Source of the DNA: Chalciporus piperatus
Lineage: Eukaryota > Basidiomycota > Agaricomycetes > Boletales > Boletaceae
NCBI GenBank assembly: GCA_038093975.1
Contig: JBBPTG010000005.1
Location: 434,001-498,000, forward strand
Reading direction: 5' to 3'
Length of the DNA stretch: 64,000 nt
Made by a program: the position numbers and the translations under genes. Shown in pieces: positions 46,801 through 58,488 of the stretch; position 1 is the first letter of the stretch; each line of letters starts with the position of its first letter. Below the pieces are notes generated by a model. It saw nothing but the letters and a program-made list of their open reading frames with translations. It was not told the DNA's origin and made no database searches.

Positions 46801-47310
46801 ATATACCTTGATCAGCTTATCTACGATCGCGCATTGATGCTGGTCCGTCGAGTCTCCTCTTTTCATTGTATTGATGTTGAGAGCACGGCTTCGCAGAGTC
46901 GAACAGCTGCTCGGAAGGAACTCCTGGACCAGGCAGCAAGTCCTGACGAATGCGAGAAGTTGTATGAAGAGTCTTTGTGGTGTCTTTACACCCTGCAAGA
47001 CGATCTTCAACAAGACAACCCGTTCATGGAGGAGGACCGAAATACGATAGCGACTTGTACGTTGCTGGCCCTGCTTGAATGTCTAGGTTGATATTCACTG
47101 TTCGTATCTCTAGGGATCACGCGGACTAAGCTCCGCCTCGTACGATGTCGCGCCCGAATGGGTATGAATGACAGGGATCGAATAAAGGACGCGCTCGCAG
47201 ATCAGAATCTAGTCGACGCGAGATATCCACCCCCATGGGATCCACAAGCTATGGAGAAATTTCAACAACAACAGCAGCAGCAGCAGGCTGCGGCTGGGCA
47301 GCGCTCGTGA
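43838..47310 (+). CDS. ATG1: Autophagy-initiating Ser/Thr kinase Atg1 (ULK)
   Basis: Atg1 starts autophagosome formation with Atg13 and Atg17. N-terminal kinase domain: [20 protein letters not shown] (glycine loop), [13 protein letters not shown] (catalytic Lys), [48 protein letters not shown] joined to NLLLTPAP (catalytic loop), [12 protein letters not shown] (DFG), [21 protein letters not shown] Pro/Ser-rich middle follows, containing [16 protein letters not shown], which fits the Atg8-interacting motif of yeast Atg1 (YVVV). The C-terminal helical region (MIT-like, binding Atg13) includes [20 protein letters not shown] and [20 protein letters not shown]. It ends with a poly-Gln run and GQRS. 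About ten exons; the start is ATG 43838 ([20 protein letters not shown]). Convergent with SFM1. Confidence 0.92.
47263..47286 (+). repeat. CAA/CAG microsatellite in ATG1
   Basis: CAACAACAACAGCAGCAGCA and further CAG units encode the Gln run near the Atg1 C-terminus ([15 protein letters not shown]). Likely length-variable. Confidence 0.8.
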
Positions 47311-47678
47311 TAGCACGAGAACATCTATTGCTTCTCTCTTCCGCCCCTTCCCCTCCATCCACATTAACTAATTATAACCGTCTGCTGGACGCTCTGGACG
47401 CGGAAAGTTGACGATGTTTTGGAATCATTTCAGGGTTGCTAATATTGTATATCTTCTGTCGGGTTGACCGCCGCTTTGAGGGGGACTCACTTGCTTACAT
47501 TGTGTATATACCACCGTACTCATCCGTACTTACCATGTCCAGACACTGTCGTTGTAATATCCGATTGTATCTTACTGTTGATTCACGCGAATCTTGCTGA
47601 TCATTGTACCCACACAAGATGGAAGCTTCCCAAATCAGCATCTATGCTAGAGTAACTTCGCGATCGAGATGGGTCGAA

Positions 47679-48731
47679 TTAGAAATCGAAACTCTTATTC
47701 AAGTCTTCATGCAATAGCTCCTGCATTCCAGGTGGAAGCAGAGGTTCACCACCTGGTCGATCAGAGATATATTCTGGATGAGAGAGTAAGCAGTACTGCG
47801 AAATGGCGAAAAACATCGGACTGACTGAATGGCATCTCTACGCTCTCCTTGGCGTTGAACCTGATCGTTGGAAACTCCTGTACGATGCGTCAGACGACAG
47901 ATCCTGCTCGACATTGATTGGACGTACGACATATGGTATGTCATCAAGTGGAGCTATCGTCAAACAGAAAGGAAGGACAGGGCGAATCGGAATGTCATTC
48001 GGAAAAGAGTGATGGCTAACATCACGCACTTTTGTCATGAACGACACGTTTTGTGACACCGAGAGCAGTATCAGTCGTCATCTGCACTGGACCCAAGTGA
48101 CGCGTTGGGAATCCCAGCTGACGAAGCTGAGCTGTACGATCTCGGGGTGGATCGTCACCTGGATTACCGGTCAGAACTAGGTGAGCGGAGGAGGAAAGTC
48201 AAGTACCGAGGATTCCCTGAATCCAAGTGTATCAGTCACAAGATGAGCGAAAAGAAACCCAAGAACATCTTGCCCCAAATAAGAACCAGTCGAATTCAAG
48301 ACCATCCTCCGGCTCGAGTTTTCGTTCAGCCTTGGGATCGAGGAGGCAAACTTTGGAGAGAGGAATGTTTTGTTTGCGGAGCAACTCCAAGATGGATTGT
48401 GTGTAGGTCTCGGAAGATGCGACTGGTCCAGGAATGGCAGCCAGTTTTCCTCGCAAAGAGGTAGAGGATTTTTGAGAGAGATGGGTAAATAGAACTTGGG
48501 ACGAGGGCCCCGCTAACATGAGCATGTGCTACGGTGCGGTGCGGTGGAGTTAGAAAGACGGTTTTCAGCGATCGGGATCTTGGTGCCGACTTACAGAGTA
48601 TTCGAGCTCAACCCACACAGGAAGTGAACTAGGGGTGGCCTCGTCCTCTTCCATGTGCTCTGACGGAGATCAGTCTTCGCCCAGTGGATTCACTTTACCA
48701 AGAACATACCGATGACATATGTGAAGCCCAT
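47679..48731 (-). CDS. SFM1: SFM1-type SPOUT protein arginine methyltransferase
   Basis: Sfm1 (DUF431, SPOUT fold) methylates Arg146 of ribosomal protein Rps3 in yeast. Exon 1 starts MGFTYVI (ATG 48731), joined to EHMEEDEATPSSLPVWVELE; then SQVLFTHLS, LRKQNIPLSKVCLLDPKAER, DGLEFDWFLFG and GIL joined to VLTGNPGDDPPRDRTAQLRQ. QMTTDTALGVTKRVV (knot region, cofactor site) follows, then PLDDIPYVEFPTIRFNAKES with VEMPF. The end reads KYISDRPGGEPLLPPGMQEL and LHEDLNKSFDF, with a TAA at 47679-47681. Several introns are short and one lies just after GIL. Motif order matches yeast Sfm1 closely. It is convergent with ATG1 and divergent from the FAD monooxygenase. Confidence 0.88.
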
Positions 48732-49520
48732 CCTTGATCACGATAGATCAGAAAGTGGCTTGTTCAGGGAAATCAAGGGTGAATGCTGGCAATTGCACTG
48801 AGCTAAACTCTTAATGGAGTCTTAAGACCCCAATCCGGGGCGGCTGTCTTAATTTTGCGAGCCGAAAGATGAGTGCCAGCTCACTGCAATGTGTAGAGTC
48901 CGTTTCGTCGCTGTTCAAGCTTGAGTTCAATGTGGTGGTCAGTGATAGAATCAATCTTTCATCCTTTTTTGGAAGAGGCTTCTCGGATCCGTGTGCCTCG
49001 CAAATCTTCGGATACAGTATGGACTCGGACCCAACACAACGTTCCCAGTGCCGTACTTACATCATGCAAACATTGACAGATCTAGACAGCAATTGAATGG
49101 ACCCCAAGCAACTAATCCGCCAAGTTACTGTGGACTAAAAGTATGGAAAAACAAATGTGGAATCGTCCGCGGGCTGCGTGACAATCAAGGTCGGGTACTA
49201 GGGCGTATCTATTTCATTTGGCGGGGCGTATGAGCTCAATTGAAAGCGCTCACACACTGCACGATCGCATCGGGATGCTCACAAGTGTATCAAGGCTTGG
49301 AAGTTGGCCCCCGCGATTCGGTCGGACATGCTCACGTACACCGTCACTTCTTCCCGAAATCGACACCTGATGTCTTGATGGAACATGGAACCATTGTATT
49401 ATTTTCTAGCGGCGACCGGTCCAAAGGATTCTCACTTCCTGTCCCGATGTCAACAGACCGAATATAAGGTGAGCTTTGGTAAAAAAAAAAAAGGTATCCA
49501 GACTTGCTCCACAGTACAAG
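48732..49520. other. Divergent spacer, no supported gene
   Basis: 789 bp between the starts of SFM1 (-) and the FAD monooxygenase (+). Small open frames only. There is a poly-A run at about 49480-49492, just upstream of the monooxygenase start. Likely promoter regions. Confidence 0.4.
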
Positions 49521-51307
49521 ATGACTGACCCTAAATTCAAAGTTGCGATATGGTACGTATAGGGACTCTGGAGACTTCAACTGACTGATGTTCGTAGCGG
49601 TGGAGGCGTTGGAGGTCTGACCCTCGCCGTAGCCCTGTCGAAATATCCAGACATCGAAGTTGAAGTGTTTGAAGCTGCCAAAAAATATACCGAGGTTGGT
49701 GCAGGTGTTGGAATTTGGCCCCGAGCATTCAAGGTACTTTTCTTCTTGATAAACTAATTAGTAGATTGCACCTTGACACCCTGACCTGAAGGTCTTGCGG
49801 AAATTGGGCCCAAGCATTGAGCGTGCCCTCCTGAATGCAACTACAGACTGTCAGCAGACGGAAGAATTCGGTTGGTACCAAACACTTGTCGCAGAACTGT
49901 GCATTTCAACTGGTCCTAGTCCCGTCTCTCAGTTATCGTCAGAGCGACCAACCCAAGGGAGAGGAGATATTCAGATTGATCACCAAAGGTGAGGAAACCC
50001 ATGCCAACTTGACTATGTAACCTCTAACGGGTCGTCCAGGCGAGTTGATGAGATTCCATCGGGCTGACTTCCATGGTATTCTACTCTCGCATCTTCCACC
50101 CTCATGCAAGACGCACACCTCCAAGAGATTGGTCTCATATACTCAGCCGAAACCTCCATCCACTTCTCAAATAATACTGACTTTTGCAGACGGTACCTTG
50201 TCCTCGTGCGACGTACTCGTGGGCGCAGACGGCATCAAGTCAGCTGTTCGGGGCTACATGATGCGCGAAGTCGCTCAGTCATTGAGCGGAGAGGCTGCAG
50301 CATCTGCACTATCTTGTATCGATCCTGTCTGGAGTGGCGTCGTTGCTTACCGCACCTTGATCAACGCGGAGAAATTACGAGCTTGCGAACCAAATCATCC
50401 AACACTTCGAGACCCTACGGTGGTATGTCGCATCTTTCTTTATTTCTTTCAAATTCACGGTGCCGACTAACGGACGTGCAATAGTACATGGGGAAGGACG
50501 CTGTGAGTATAATAAAAGCTTTCGCCCCAAACCTTCGTTCTGAACTAAACTATACAGAATTTCATCACATACCCCATCTCCAAAGGGAAATTCATAAATT
50601 TCGCCGGGTTCAGCCTATCGGCTGAGCTTGTCAGAACCTGTTACCAAGCGGATACCTCTGGAAGACGAACCTTCGAGGGCGAGTGGGTACGAGAACTGTC
50701 CAAGGAAGAAATTCGCCAACAGTTTCAAGGGTTCGAAGAAGCCACGAAACCTGTGCTCGAGGTGATCAATCTTCCCACCAAAGGATCTCATTGCACACCC
50801 CCGTTGACAAGCTTCCTCGATCGACAGTGTATCGATAAAGGAACGCTATGGGCCGTCCATAACGTGAAGCATCTCCCGACACATTATTATGGCCGCGTTG
50901 CACTGGTCGGAGACGCAGCCCATGCAATGCTACCTTTCCAAGGTTCTGGAGCTGGTCAAAGCATCGAGGTGAGTAACCAGGCCTGTACTTATGAGCTCGA
51001 TGCAATCTGAAACTGGTATGCGCAGGACGCCTATTTGCTCGCTACGGTCCTCGGACACTCGTCAACCAGACTAGAGAATATATCCCGTGCGATGGCCGTG
51101 TACGACAAGCTAAGACGGCCATTCTCCAGTGATGTCGCGTTGCGTTCTAGGTCGAACGGCCAGCTTAGTGCGGGGCAGCTGGAGGATGTGACTCCTGCAA
51201 ACTTTGGCGAGATCATGACAAAGAACTGGGAGTGGGCTTGGCTGAGCAATTTGGATGGTGCGCTGGAGGATGCAGTGAAGATGTTGGATGCGGAGGCAAG
51301 CTCATGA
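49521..51307 (+). CDS. FAD-dependent monooxygenase (salicylate-hydroxylase-like)
   Basis: Class A flavoprotein monooxygenase, using NAD(P)H and O2 to hydroxylate an aromatic ring. Exon 1 is MTDPKFKVAI; exon 2 continues CGGGVGGLTLAVALSKYPDI, the Rossmann GxGxxG motif, with EVGAGVGIWPRAFKVLRKLG. Then QSDQPKGEEIFRLITK, RFHRADFHGILLSHLPPS, ILTFADGTLSSCDVLVGADG (the DG motif), and VALVGDAAHAMLPFQGSGAG with QSIEDAYLLATVLG (GD motif, FAD ribityl contact). The C-terminus is DVTPANFGEIMTKNWEWAWL and ends DAEASS. About nine exons; one intron uses a GTACCA donor near 49877 to keep frame. The substrate cannot be read from sequence. Convergent with LCB1, 233 bp away. Confidence 0.87.
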
Positions 51308-51540
51308 GGCTTGCCCTGTCTCCAAGTAAGTGTACTTCCGAAAATTTGATCGATTCCTTAGAGCAGTGTAAGATACGTGACCGTGTTGGAAAGAAGCTCT
51401 ACCAACGGCGAAGAGGGATAAGCAAACCAACTGATTATCCAATATCGACAATTTAAACCGCGAGTAGGGTAGACATTCTAGATAGATATGGTATAAATCT
51501 CCACGAATTAGCGATGCGAAATAAGTTCGTGTCTGGCCGT

Positions 51541-53344
51541 TCATTTCCTCTTTGCAACCACTCTGGCAATGCTAGCTTTGACGATCCCCGCAGCCTTCTC
51601 CACGTCCTTCTTCGACAAGGCAGCCGTGGCCGCCAAGCGAATAGTGGGACGCGAGTCGATCATTTCTTGACCTCTCAAATGCTTGCCGCGCGTGATTAAA
51701 ACACCATTCGCAAGGGCATCATCGACGATGTCTTGCAAGATACATTCTTCGCTTTCGTAGTCGGGAGCGGAAGGGGCAACCGTAAGGGTGGATGGAGTGG
51801 TGCGGAGGCAGAAGTGGATGATCGGGCTGGCCCGGTGGCTGAGAATCGTAATGCCCTCAGTCCTTTCCAGAAGAGAGCGGATGACATCGATGTTTTCGTG
51901 AAGAGCGCTGAGGACCGAAGGGGTATTTCGTAGGTAGTTGATCGCCTCAGAACCAGAAGTCGCGAGCAGGGCAGGCATTGATGCGGAGAAGACGAAGGAA
52001 GTGCCGTTAATGCGCTATTGCAATAATGAGTCAATTGTTCATCTCGTCACGAATAACAGGACCAACCTGATGCTCAGTGACGATGGAAGTGCCAGCACAG
52101 AAGCCTCCAGCAGAACACAAGCCATTGGCAACAGACCCCACAAGCATGTCAATGTGTGAAGCCTGGAAGAATTTCTTAGACGACGGAAATATATGGACGA
52201 CAGAAAACATACGGGAACATTGTAGAGTTCAGTCAAACCGCGACCAGTTCGGCCAACAGAACCAAAAGAGATGGTCTCATCGAGAACGAGGCGATACTTG
52301 TACTTTAACTTGAGCTCAATCTATCGGTGATTAAGCATGATGAAGACAGCTGCAGAAGTGATTGTACAAACCAGTTTTGGTAGGTCGACCATCTCGCCGT
52401 CGCGTTCGAAAATACCCTCGGTGATAATGAAACGACGGGTCAATGGGCCTTTGCGCTTCTTTCTGTCCTTCTCGACGGCGATGAGAACATCCTCGAGACT
52501 CTTGAGATCATTGTGGTCATACCACCGGACGGTAGACCGAGATATTTGGATACCCTTCTGGATAGCAATGTTCACTGAGCGGTCCGCGATAATGATGTCA
52601 CCCCGTTTACAGAAAGCTGGAATGACGGAAGAAATGGTCGAGAATCCCTGAGAGTAAATGATACATGCTTCGGTTCCCAAAAATTCAGCGATATCACGTT
52701 CGAGGTCAAGGTGAACGTCTGCACAGCATTGACATAGCGTGTGAATCGCATGTCAAGGGCGAGTGACAGGTAAACACACCGATAGTGCCATAGAAACCTG
52801 GAGGACCGCAGCTTCCGAGGCCATATTTGCGCAGCGTCTCGATGGCTTTCTCTTTAATGTGCTCGTTGCCAGCAAGCCCGGCGAAGTTGTAGCTGGCCAA
52901 GTTGATCACAGTCTTGCCGTTGGACAGAAGCTTAGGTTTGGGTCCAGCTGGTCCAGCAATAACGGGAACAGAGTTGAGGTCTCGGTGTTCCCATTCACTC
53001 AGAGGTTGAGCGAGGCTCTCAGGTGTCCACTCGTCGACAAGTTCGTCGATTTCCTAGAGAAACGTGTAAGAAATGCGATAGTCACGCGATGAACCAATCA
53101 CCTTCTCGGAAAATTGTATGAAGTTTTTTCCTTGTTTATCACCGCGCGTTCGTGATTGGAGCAATGTACGAATAGCAAAAATAACGAGGATGAGTTCCAA
53201 GACGGTTCGTCCTGGGTCGTCCTGATGCGAAGATTTTACATATCGCGCTACGACCGCTGAACCAGGAATGTTGTAGAAGGTCGACTCGAGCTTGGAGAAT
53301 GCATAAGCCAAGAAGGCGAGCACCGGGGTGGGGGTATCCGACAT
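51541..53344 (-). CDS. LCB1: Serine palmitoyltransferase subunit 1
   Basis: Lcb1 pairs with Lcb2 in the ER membrane and makes 3-ketodihydrosphingosine from serine and palmitoyl-CoA, the first step of sphingolipid synthesis. Start at 53344 ([20 protein letters not shown]); an N-terminal membrane helix is [17 protein letters not shown]. Then [96 protein letters not shown], and [20 protein letters not shown]. As expected for Lcb1, the last motif lacks the PLP lysine that Lcb2 has. The last exons run to IARVVAKRK with a TGA at 51541. Complete and in frame by eye. Confidence 0.92.
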
Positions 53345-53985
53345 CGTGGACGGTCGTGAACAAGATGCGAAAAGTAGTCGAACAACAGACAAAGGCTTGG
53401 GAATACCATGACTTCAGATTACATAAGCACAGCTTTACTCCGTCAGGGGCCCTTTGATCATCTTCCTCCCCTAGTTCCATCGTAGCACCTCTCAACAATT
53501 AGCGGTCGAAATCGTGTATGCATGGAAGCACGTATTGTTCGATGGTAATCCCTCTCCTGGCACACAAAAAGGCAACAACGTTCAAGGCCTACTTTGAAGG
53601 GCTTTCTCAATGCTTCTTAACATGGCTGATTGGTTCCCCTGTTCCCCGTTCCGCGATCGGTGTAAGTAACACTTGACGCTGACAACGTGAACATCTTCCA
53701 AAACATTCTACAAGAGCGTCGGACAGTGACCCAAGCGCTGACATGATTCCGTAGTATGCACGCCTACCGACATCATTCTGAGCAGGCTGGCGATATTTAC
53801 GCACCAGCGCCGGAATCGTGGAGTCCATAGCAAAACTTAACTTATGTTTAGGTGTCACGCTAATAGACCGACAGAACATACAGACTCTTGACTCTTTGTC
53901 ATTGAACATACTCGTACAGATCAGACAGACAGAACACAATACCACTGATTTTGCGTATATGAGTCATCGTTGCGACGCACTTCGT
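53345..53985. other. Spacer with one weak small frame
   Basis: Between the LCB1 start and the GMC gene stop. A minus frame at 53607-53828 would give MDSTIPALVRKYRQPAQNDV and a Cys pair (CFGRCSRCQRQ); about 73 aa, no family known. Likely non-coding. Confidence 0.3.
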
Positions 53986-56226
53986 TTACTTCCTCTCCCA
54001 CAACGGGATTTCCGGTTGCTTATCGTGCAACTTCTTCGCAAGGTCCCTCGCAAACCCGCACATCGTCAAGGTCGCTAAAAAAAAAGAGTGTCAAGATTCC
54101 ATTTCGATCATTCCAGGGAAAGATGACATACGGTTCCAGGATCCAGATGTAGGGAAAAGCGCACCGCCAGTCACATAGACGTTGTGGCAGCCCTTGGGCC
54201 TGTAGTCAGAGTCGACTGACGCGTGCTCATCGCCTGCGATATTGTCGCTCATATACAAGGTAGAAGTCTCATGGACGATTCCCGGAACTGTCACCTGCGC
54301 ATCGGCAGGCTTCTCGACTTTCCATTGACCATGACCGTCAGGTGAGTCATGCCAATACTGGATCCTGTCTTTATCAGCTACCGCCATAACCTCGATAGCC
54401 TCGTATCTAATTGCACCCATCAGGACATGGATATGTCGGTAGAGAGAGAAAGAACACTTACGTAGCGGTGTTCATGACTTGCCGAAGGCTTTCGTCCTTT
54501 TCCGACAACATAACCTGGAGGCGGATGTTCGTCGTCACATCAGGGTTCTGAGGGTCATGCCTGACCCATGAATGCTCGTTCTTCTCATCGAGCTCACCGA
54601 GCGTCGCGCAGACTGGAGTTGCTGAACGTTAGCGATACAATCTCACTACAGTAACTGTGGGCTGTCTGACCTACGACGATGTAATCCTCGGAGCCCTTGA
54701 GCTGCGCTTCGCTGGCAGCAGCAGCATAGTCTGGACATAACCTCGCAGCGTCCGCGGCATCCTTCTCCGGATGAGGTGAATGGATGGCAGTAACCTGCAC
54801 GTGATATTGTAAACCATTGTTGGGGTCTTTTCCAGCAACGTAGCTCGCAGCGATCTCCAGGTGTTGCAATATCTCTGGTTGGTTTTGGCGCATCGTCGTT
54901 GGGATAGGGAAACGCGCGGTGATATGACTGAGGAAGTGTCCACTGAGACGCGAGCCAGCTCTGCCACGTTGCTCCTCGATGGAATTCATCACGATGGTGC
55001 AAGCGGGAATAGAACCTGTCGCGAGGATGATGTTGGTTTGACTGCGAGGGAAGCAGAGTGAACCGCGGGATGTGTGGAGTACGTTGGCACGTTTGAGAGA
55101 ATCCTCGGGATCAACCTCGAATCGCTGGACCGTGACATCTGTGGCGATCATCAGGGGAGCACCTTCACCAGTCTTGGCGAGCTGGCGTTGGCGTTCGTAT
55201 ACATCGAGCAGAGGTCCGGGGGTCGAGAACTTTTCGAACACCAAAGTAGAAAGCGCGGTCGTCCTCCCGACAGCCAGCCTCGCTGCCTCTGCGTAGTCAG
55301 CAGTCTTGATGACCTTGTCCGTCGCGGCCTTCTCGAGCAAAGGGTCAATATAATCTTGGAGGATCTGATATTCGGCATTGTGGAGATCATTTGCTGGAGA
55401 GACATGGAGGAGGTCGTTAGCTTCCTCCCAGAACTTCTCCTTCTCCACAACGTCGAGTAGGGACTTGGGGAAGTCCCGCATCAAGTCTTTCTTTGGACGT
55501 GGGCACCATGCGGACCAGAAGGTGCTCCGGCCACCAAAGAAGGGGCATGAACCACGCATAAACTGACCGATATATACACGTTTGAGATATAATCAAAGAA
55601 GGAAACGACGTGAACGGACCTGAATGTCACTGTTGTAAGTCTTCGAAGATAGCTTCCAGGGAAAGGTTTCTGATGGACCTCCTAGAAGCATCTTGAACGG
55701 CAGCGCAAGGTTCTAAACGAACATCTCAGAAAGGTTCTCGAATAGTAGGTTGTAAGCTACCTGGAAGTGGGACGGTAGCCAGAAATCTATTGGGGTCACT
55801 ATCACATAGAATTCATAACCCGCAGAGGAGGCACTTACCACCGCGCTCGAGGACGAGTATTCTTCTTTTGGGGTTCAGACGAAGGGCAGCATCGATGTAT
55901 GCAAGGGCACAAAACCCGCTCCCAACGACGATATCGTCGAACTGCCCGTGGTCTGAGATCATTGTTATCGATAGTCATGACCGGGAAAAGTAGAAATAAC
56001 CTAATATTGCCTGCCAGGTTGAATCGTCGACGAAGTAATTCTTGGCAGTAGCATAGGCAGGGGATGGCGACTGTTGACCGGGCTGGGGGAACCCATATTG
56101 ATTCGCAGGTTCTTTCGGCGCATGTTGGTTTGGGAGAACGGCCATTTTCCCGGTGCGAAAGTGGAAAGATGGTATAGTAGCTTCAGCTACAGCTTGATAG
56201 TCCTTTTTGACATGAGGGAGCGACAT
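53986..56226 (-). CDS. GMC oxidoreductase
   Basis: Glucose-methanol-choline family flavoenzyme. Exon 1: MSLPHVKKDYQAVAEATIPS. The FAD-binding exon gives FDDIVVGSGFCALAYIDAAL and RILVLERGG, a Rossmann motif ending in an acidic residue. Then NLALPFKMLLGGPSETFPWK, RGSCPFFGGRSTFWSAWCPR (flavin region), a long central part with NIILATGSIPACTIVMNSIE, and the C-terminal substrate and FAD domain: IVHETSTLYMSDNIAGDEHA, CHNVYVTGGALFPTSGSWN joined to PTLTMCGFARDLAKKLHDKQ. The terminal Asn and a candidate His fit the family active-site pair. No signal peptide, so probably intracellular. The end-group HETSTLYM and TSGSWNPT recall pyranose-oxidase-like GMC proteins, but the substrate is uncertain. Confidence 0.85.
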
Positions 56227-58488
56227 GTTGGTAGGAAGACTCGAACGAGCTGGAGTGAGTATCTACACAGATGGTCCTTTTATGCGACTCGTGGGGTTGC
56301 CATCTGTGGACTTCCAAAATTGACGAAGTTGTGCCGTCAGCGCAGCCGCTCGGCGAATGGAGTGGAGAAATGGAATCCAGGGTGTTGGTGCCTGGGTACT
56401 GCACCAGTTGTGAAATCGTGACAAGGCGCAAAGTATCAAGGACCCATCAGTAGTCACCGAACTCTACCTTGACGCGCATCCTATCCAAGAGCAAAGACCA
56501 TCCCTGTCCCTGTCCATGATTGTGACCTGCAATCTCCAAAAGAGTACGTAGACCACATCTACTCGTCGTATGAGCAGAACATACACCGTGCTTCAACATA
56601 ACTTTTACTTGATTTTTGCCTTCAGCCTTTACCTCAGACGTGAATTGACTCGATCCATCGATGATCGATGATCATCGTTATGGTTCTTGATTATCTTCAT
56701 CGAGTTCCTTCCGGCCAGTACACTTCTATGATAAGTCACCCGTGACAGAACTTAGGAGGGAATGAAATCAAGCTGACCTAAATGAAAGGTACACATCCCC
56801 AACATCCCCGCACTATTTCATATTCTGATGGAATCGATGGAGAGCCGTGGGTACTTGGACCATTTTGTACAATCAGAACCGGTAGATACGGTGTCCTGTG
56901 ACGGAGAAGTTCGCCCAGTGTAAGCAAGGGGGTTGTTAACACTGGATATCACACTGGATCCGTAAGCTTTGTGTAAAGCTCGTAAGATGAGCGTAAGACG
57001 CACACTATAGATAGTAGGTGAAGTTCTCCGACATCGGGTCGAACTTGAACAACAGGAGGAGCAAGCAACTCCACAGGGGTTACTGCGCATGAATGCATTC
57101 CAGCTGTCATAAAACCATGCTTCTTGTGGCTGCGAAGCCAGCATGATCAGAGGGCAATGCGGCCCAATGATCTGACATATCCGGGCTATTTCGTTGGATG
57201 CCACTGACAGGCTTGGGCTTCTATACGAATGTTCCCGTTGGCTGCCAATGTCACAACTCTAAGTAGTCAACTTCAAGACAGCGTGCCAATGGACACCGAC
57301 ACACCTGGCACCCTCAGCGCTTCGCAAGTTGGCTGGGACCAAGCTGGGACTCAGATTACCCAGGACTTTCTCCTCTTCGAGTCATCGATTGGGTGCATAT
57401 TCGCTCTCATCTGTTCATTGCTGGGGTCGGTTTTTGCATGTGCATCGGGGCCTGGGCAGATGTTCACTCTCATGAAGTCTTGCTTGCGTTCCCTTGCCAG
57501 GTCCTAGTTCAGAACAGGATTACTTGAGTACATACGGACATCCATGGTCGAATCGGCGAGGTTGATAAGTAACTAGAATGCCCGCGATGTTCAAATAGGT
57601 TAGGAAAAGTCTGTCAACTGTACTGTGGAAGAATGAGTCACAAACTCCGATACTAAACATTGGGCAATTTAATTTTCGTAGTAAGTGTACACTAACCCGC
57701 TCTAGGCGACCAGCAACCCCTTGCTGCAACTGCAGCTCAACTTGTATATTAGACATACTAACAGTCCTAATCAACCGCCTGCCAAAAACTCTACAGAGTA
57801 ATGCAAGAGTTTCATTTTGCAGGAAAAGGGATCCCTCAGCGACTTGGAAATCCAGCCTGGACACCCATGGCCAAGTTGCTGCAAGCGACTTGGACTTGAA
57901 GCCGCCAGCGATGCCATCAACTTGAAGCTTGACAGAGTAGCAGACGCAGACTCTGCACGAGAGCACGACGGACGTGAGAACCACTCTCAGACTCGTCTAG
58001 TCACCCGAACGACTACGGCGCATCACACTACATCGCCGACACCAATCTGAACTTGCGATACGTGATGGTCCTGCATTGGCGGAATGTGCTAACACCTGTT
58101 TCAGCCTTGCCGCTTGGCACTCCAGCTCCCCCCGCTGTTTTTCCATCGTCTTGTACATTATTGACATCACGTCACTCCCACATGCAGACCGACAAGTCGT
58201 GTTCGTACTGTGCGTAGGCCAAAGCAGTCGCCCAAAGCACAGGCACGCTCCCACGTAACGCTGCAGGGCACACGGGATCCTTTCGGATTCCCACCTGCAC
58301 TTCGTCGATGCCATGCGGTCTCCACGGCGGAGACTAGCCCGGTGACAGCCTGCCTACTTGACAGACATTCCACCGTGGGATCTGCTCTTCGCCATGCGAA
58401 AGAATTTGATGAAGCGATATAAAGTCGAACACACACTAGGGAGTTCCATCACTCATTGCACGCAAGAGCTTGCCCCCCCTCGCTCCAC
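56227..58488. other. Gene-poor 2.3-kb stretch
   Basis: Short frames only: 56818-57204 (-, 128 codons), 57229-57507 (+, 92 codons, with a hydrophobic piece GCIFALICSLLGSVFA) and 57520-57984 (-, 154 codons). None matches a family I know, and no exon set holds together. A near-palindrome CATCGATGATCGATGATCAT lies at about 56658. Confidence 0.4.
58416..58424 (+). promoter_or_regulatory. Possible TATA box of the GH3 gene
   Basis: GATATAAAG lies about 65 bp upstream of the start codon at 58489. Confidence 0.4.

Noticed and set aside
55151..55450. Minus- and plus-strand frames of 99-128 codons in the GMC gene
   Set aside because: Shadows of the GMC oxidoreductase exon at 54594-55559.
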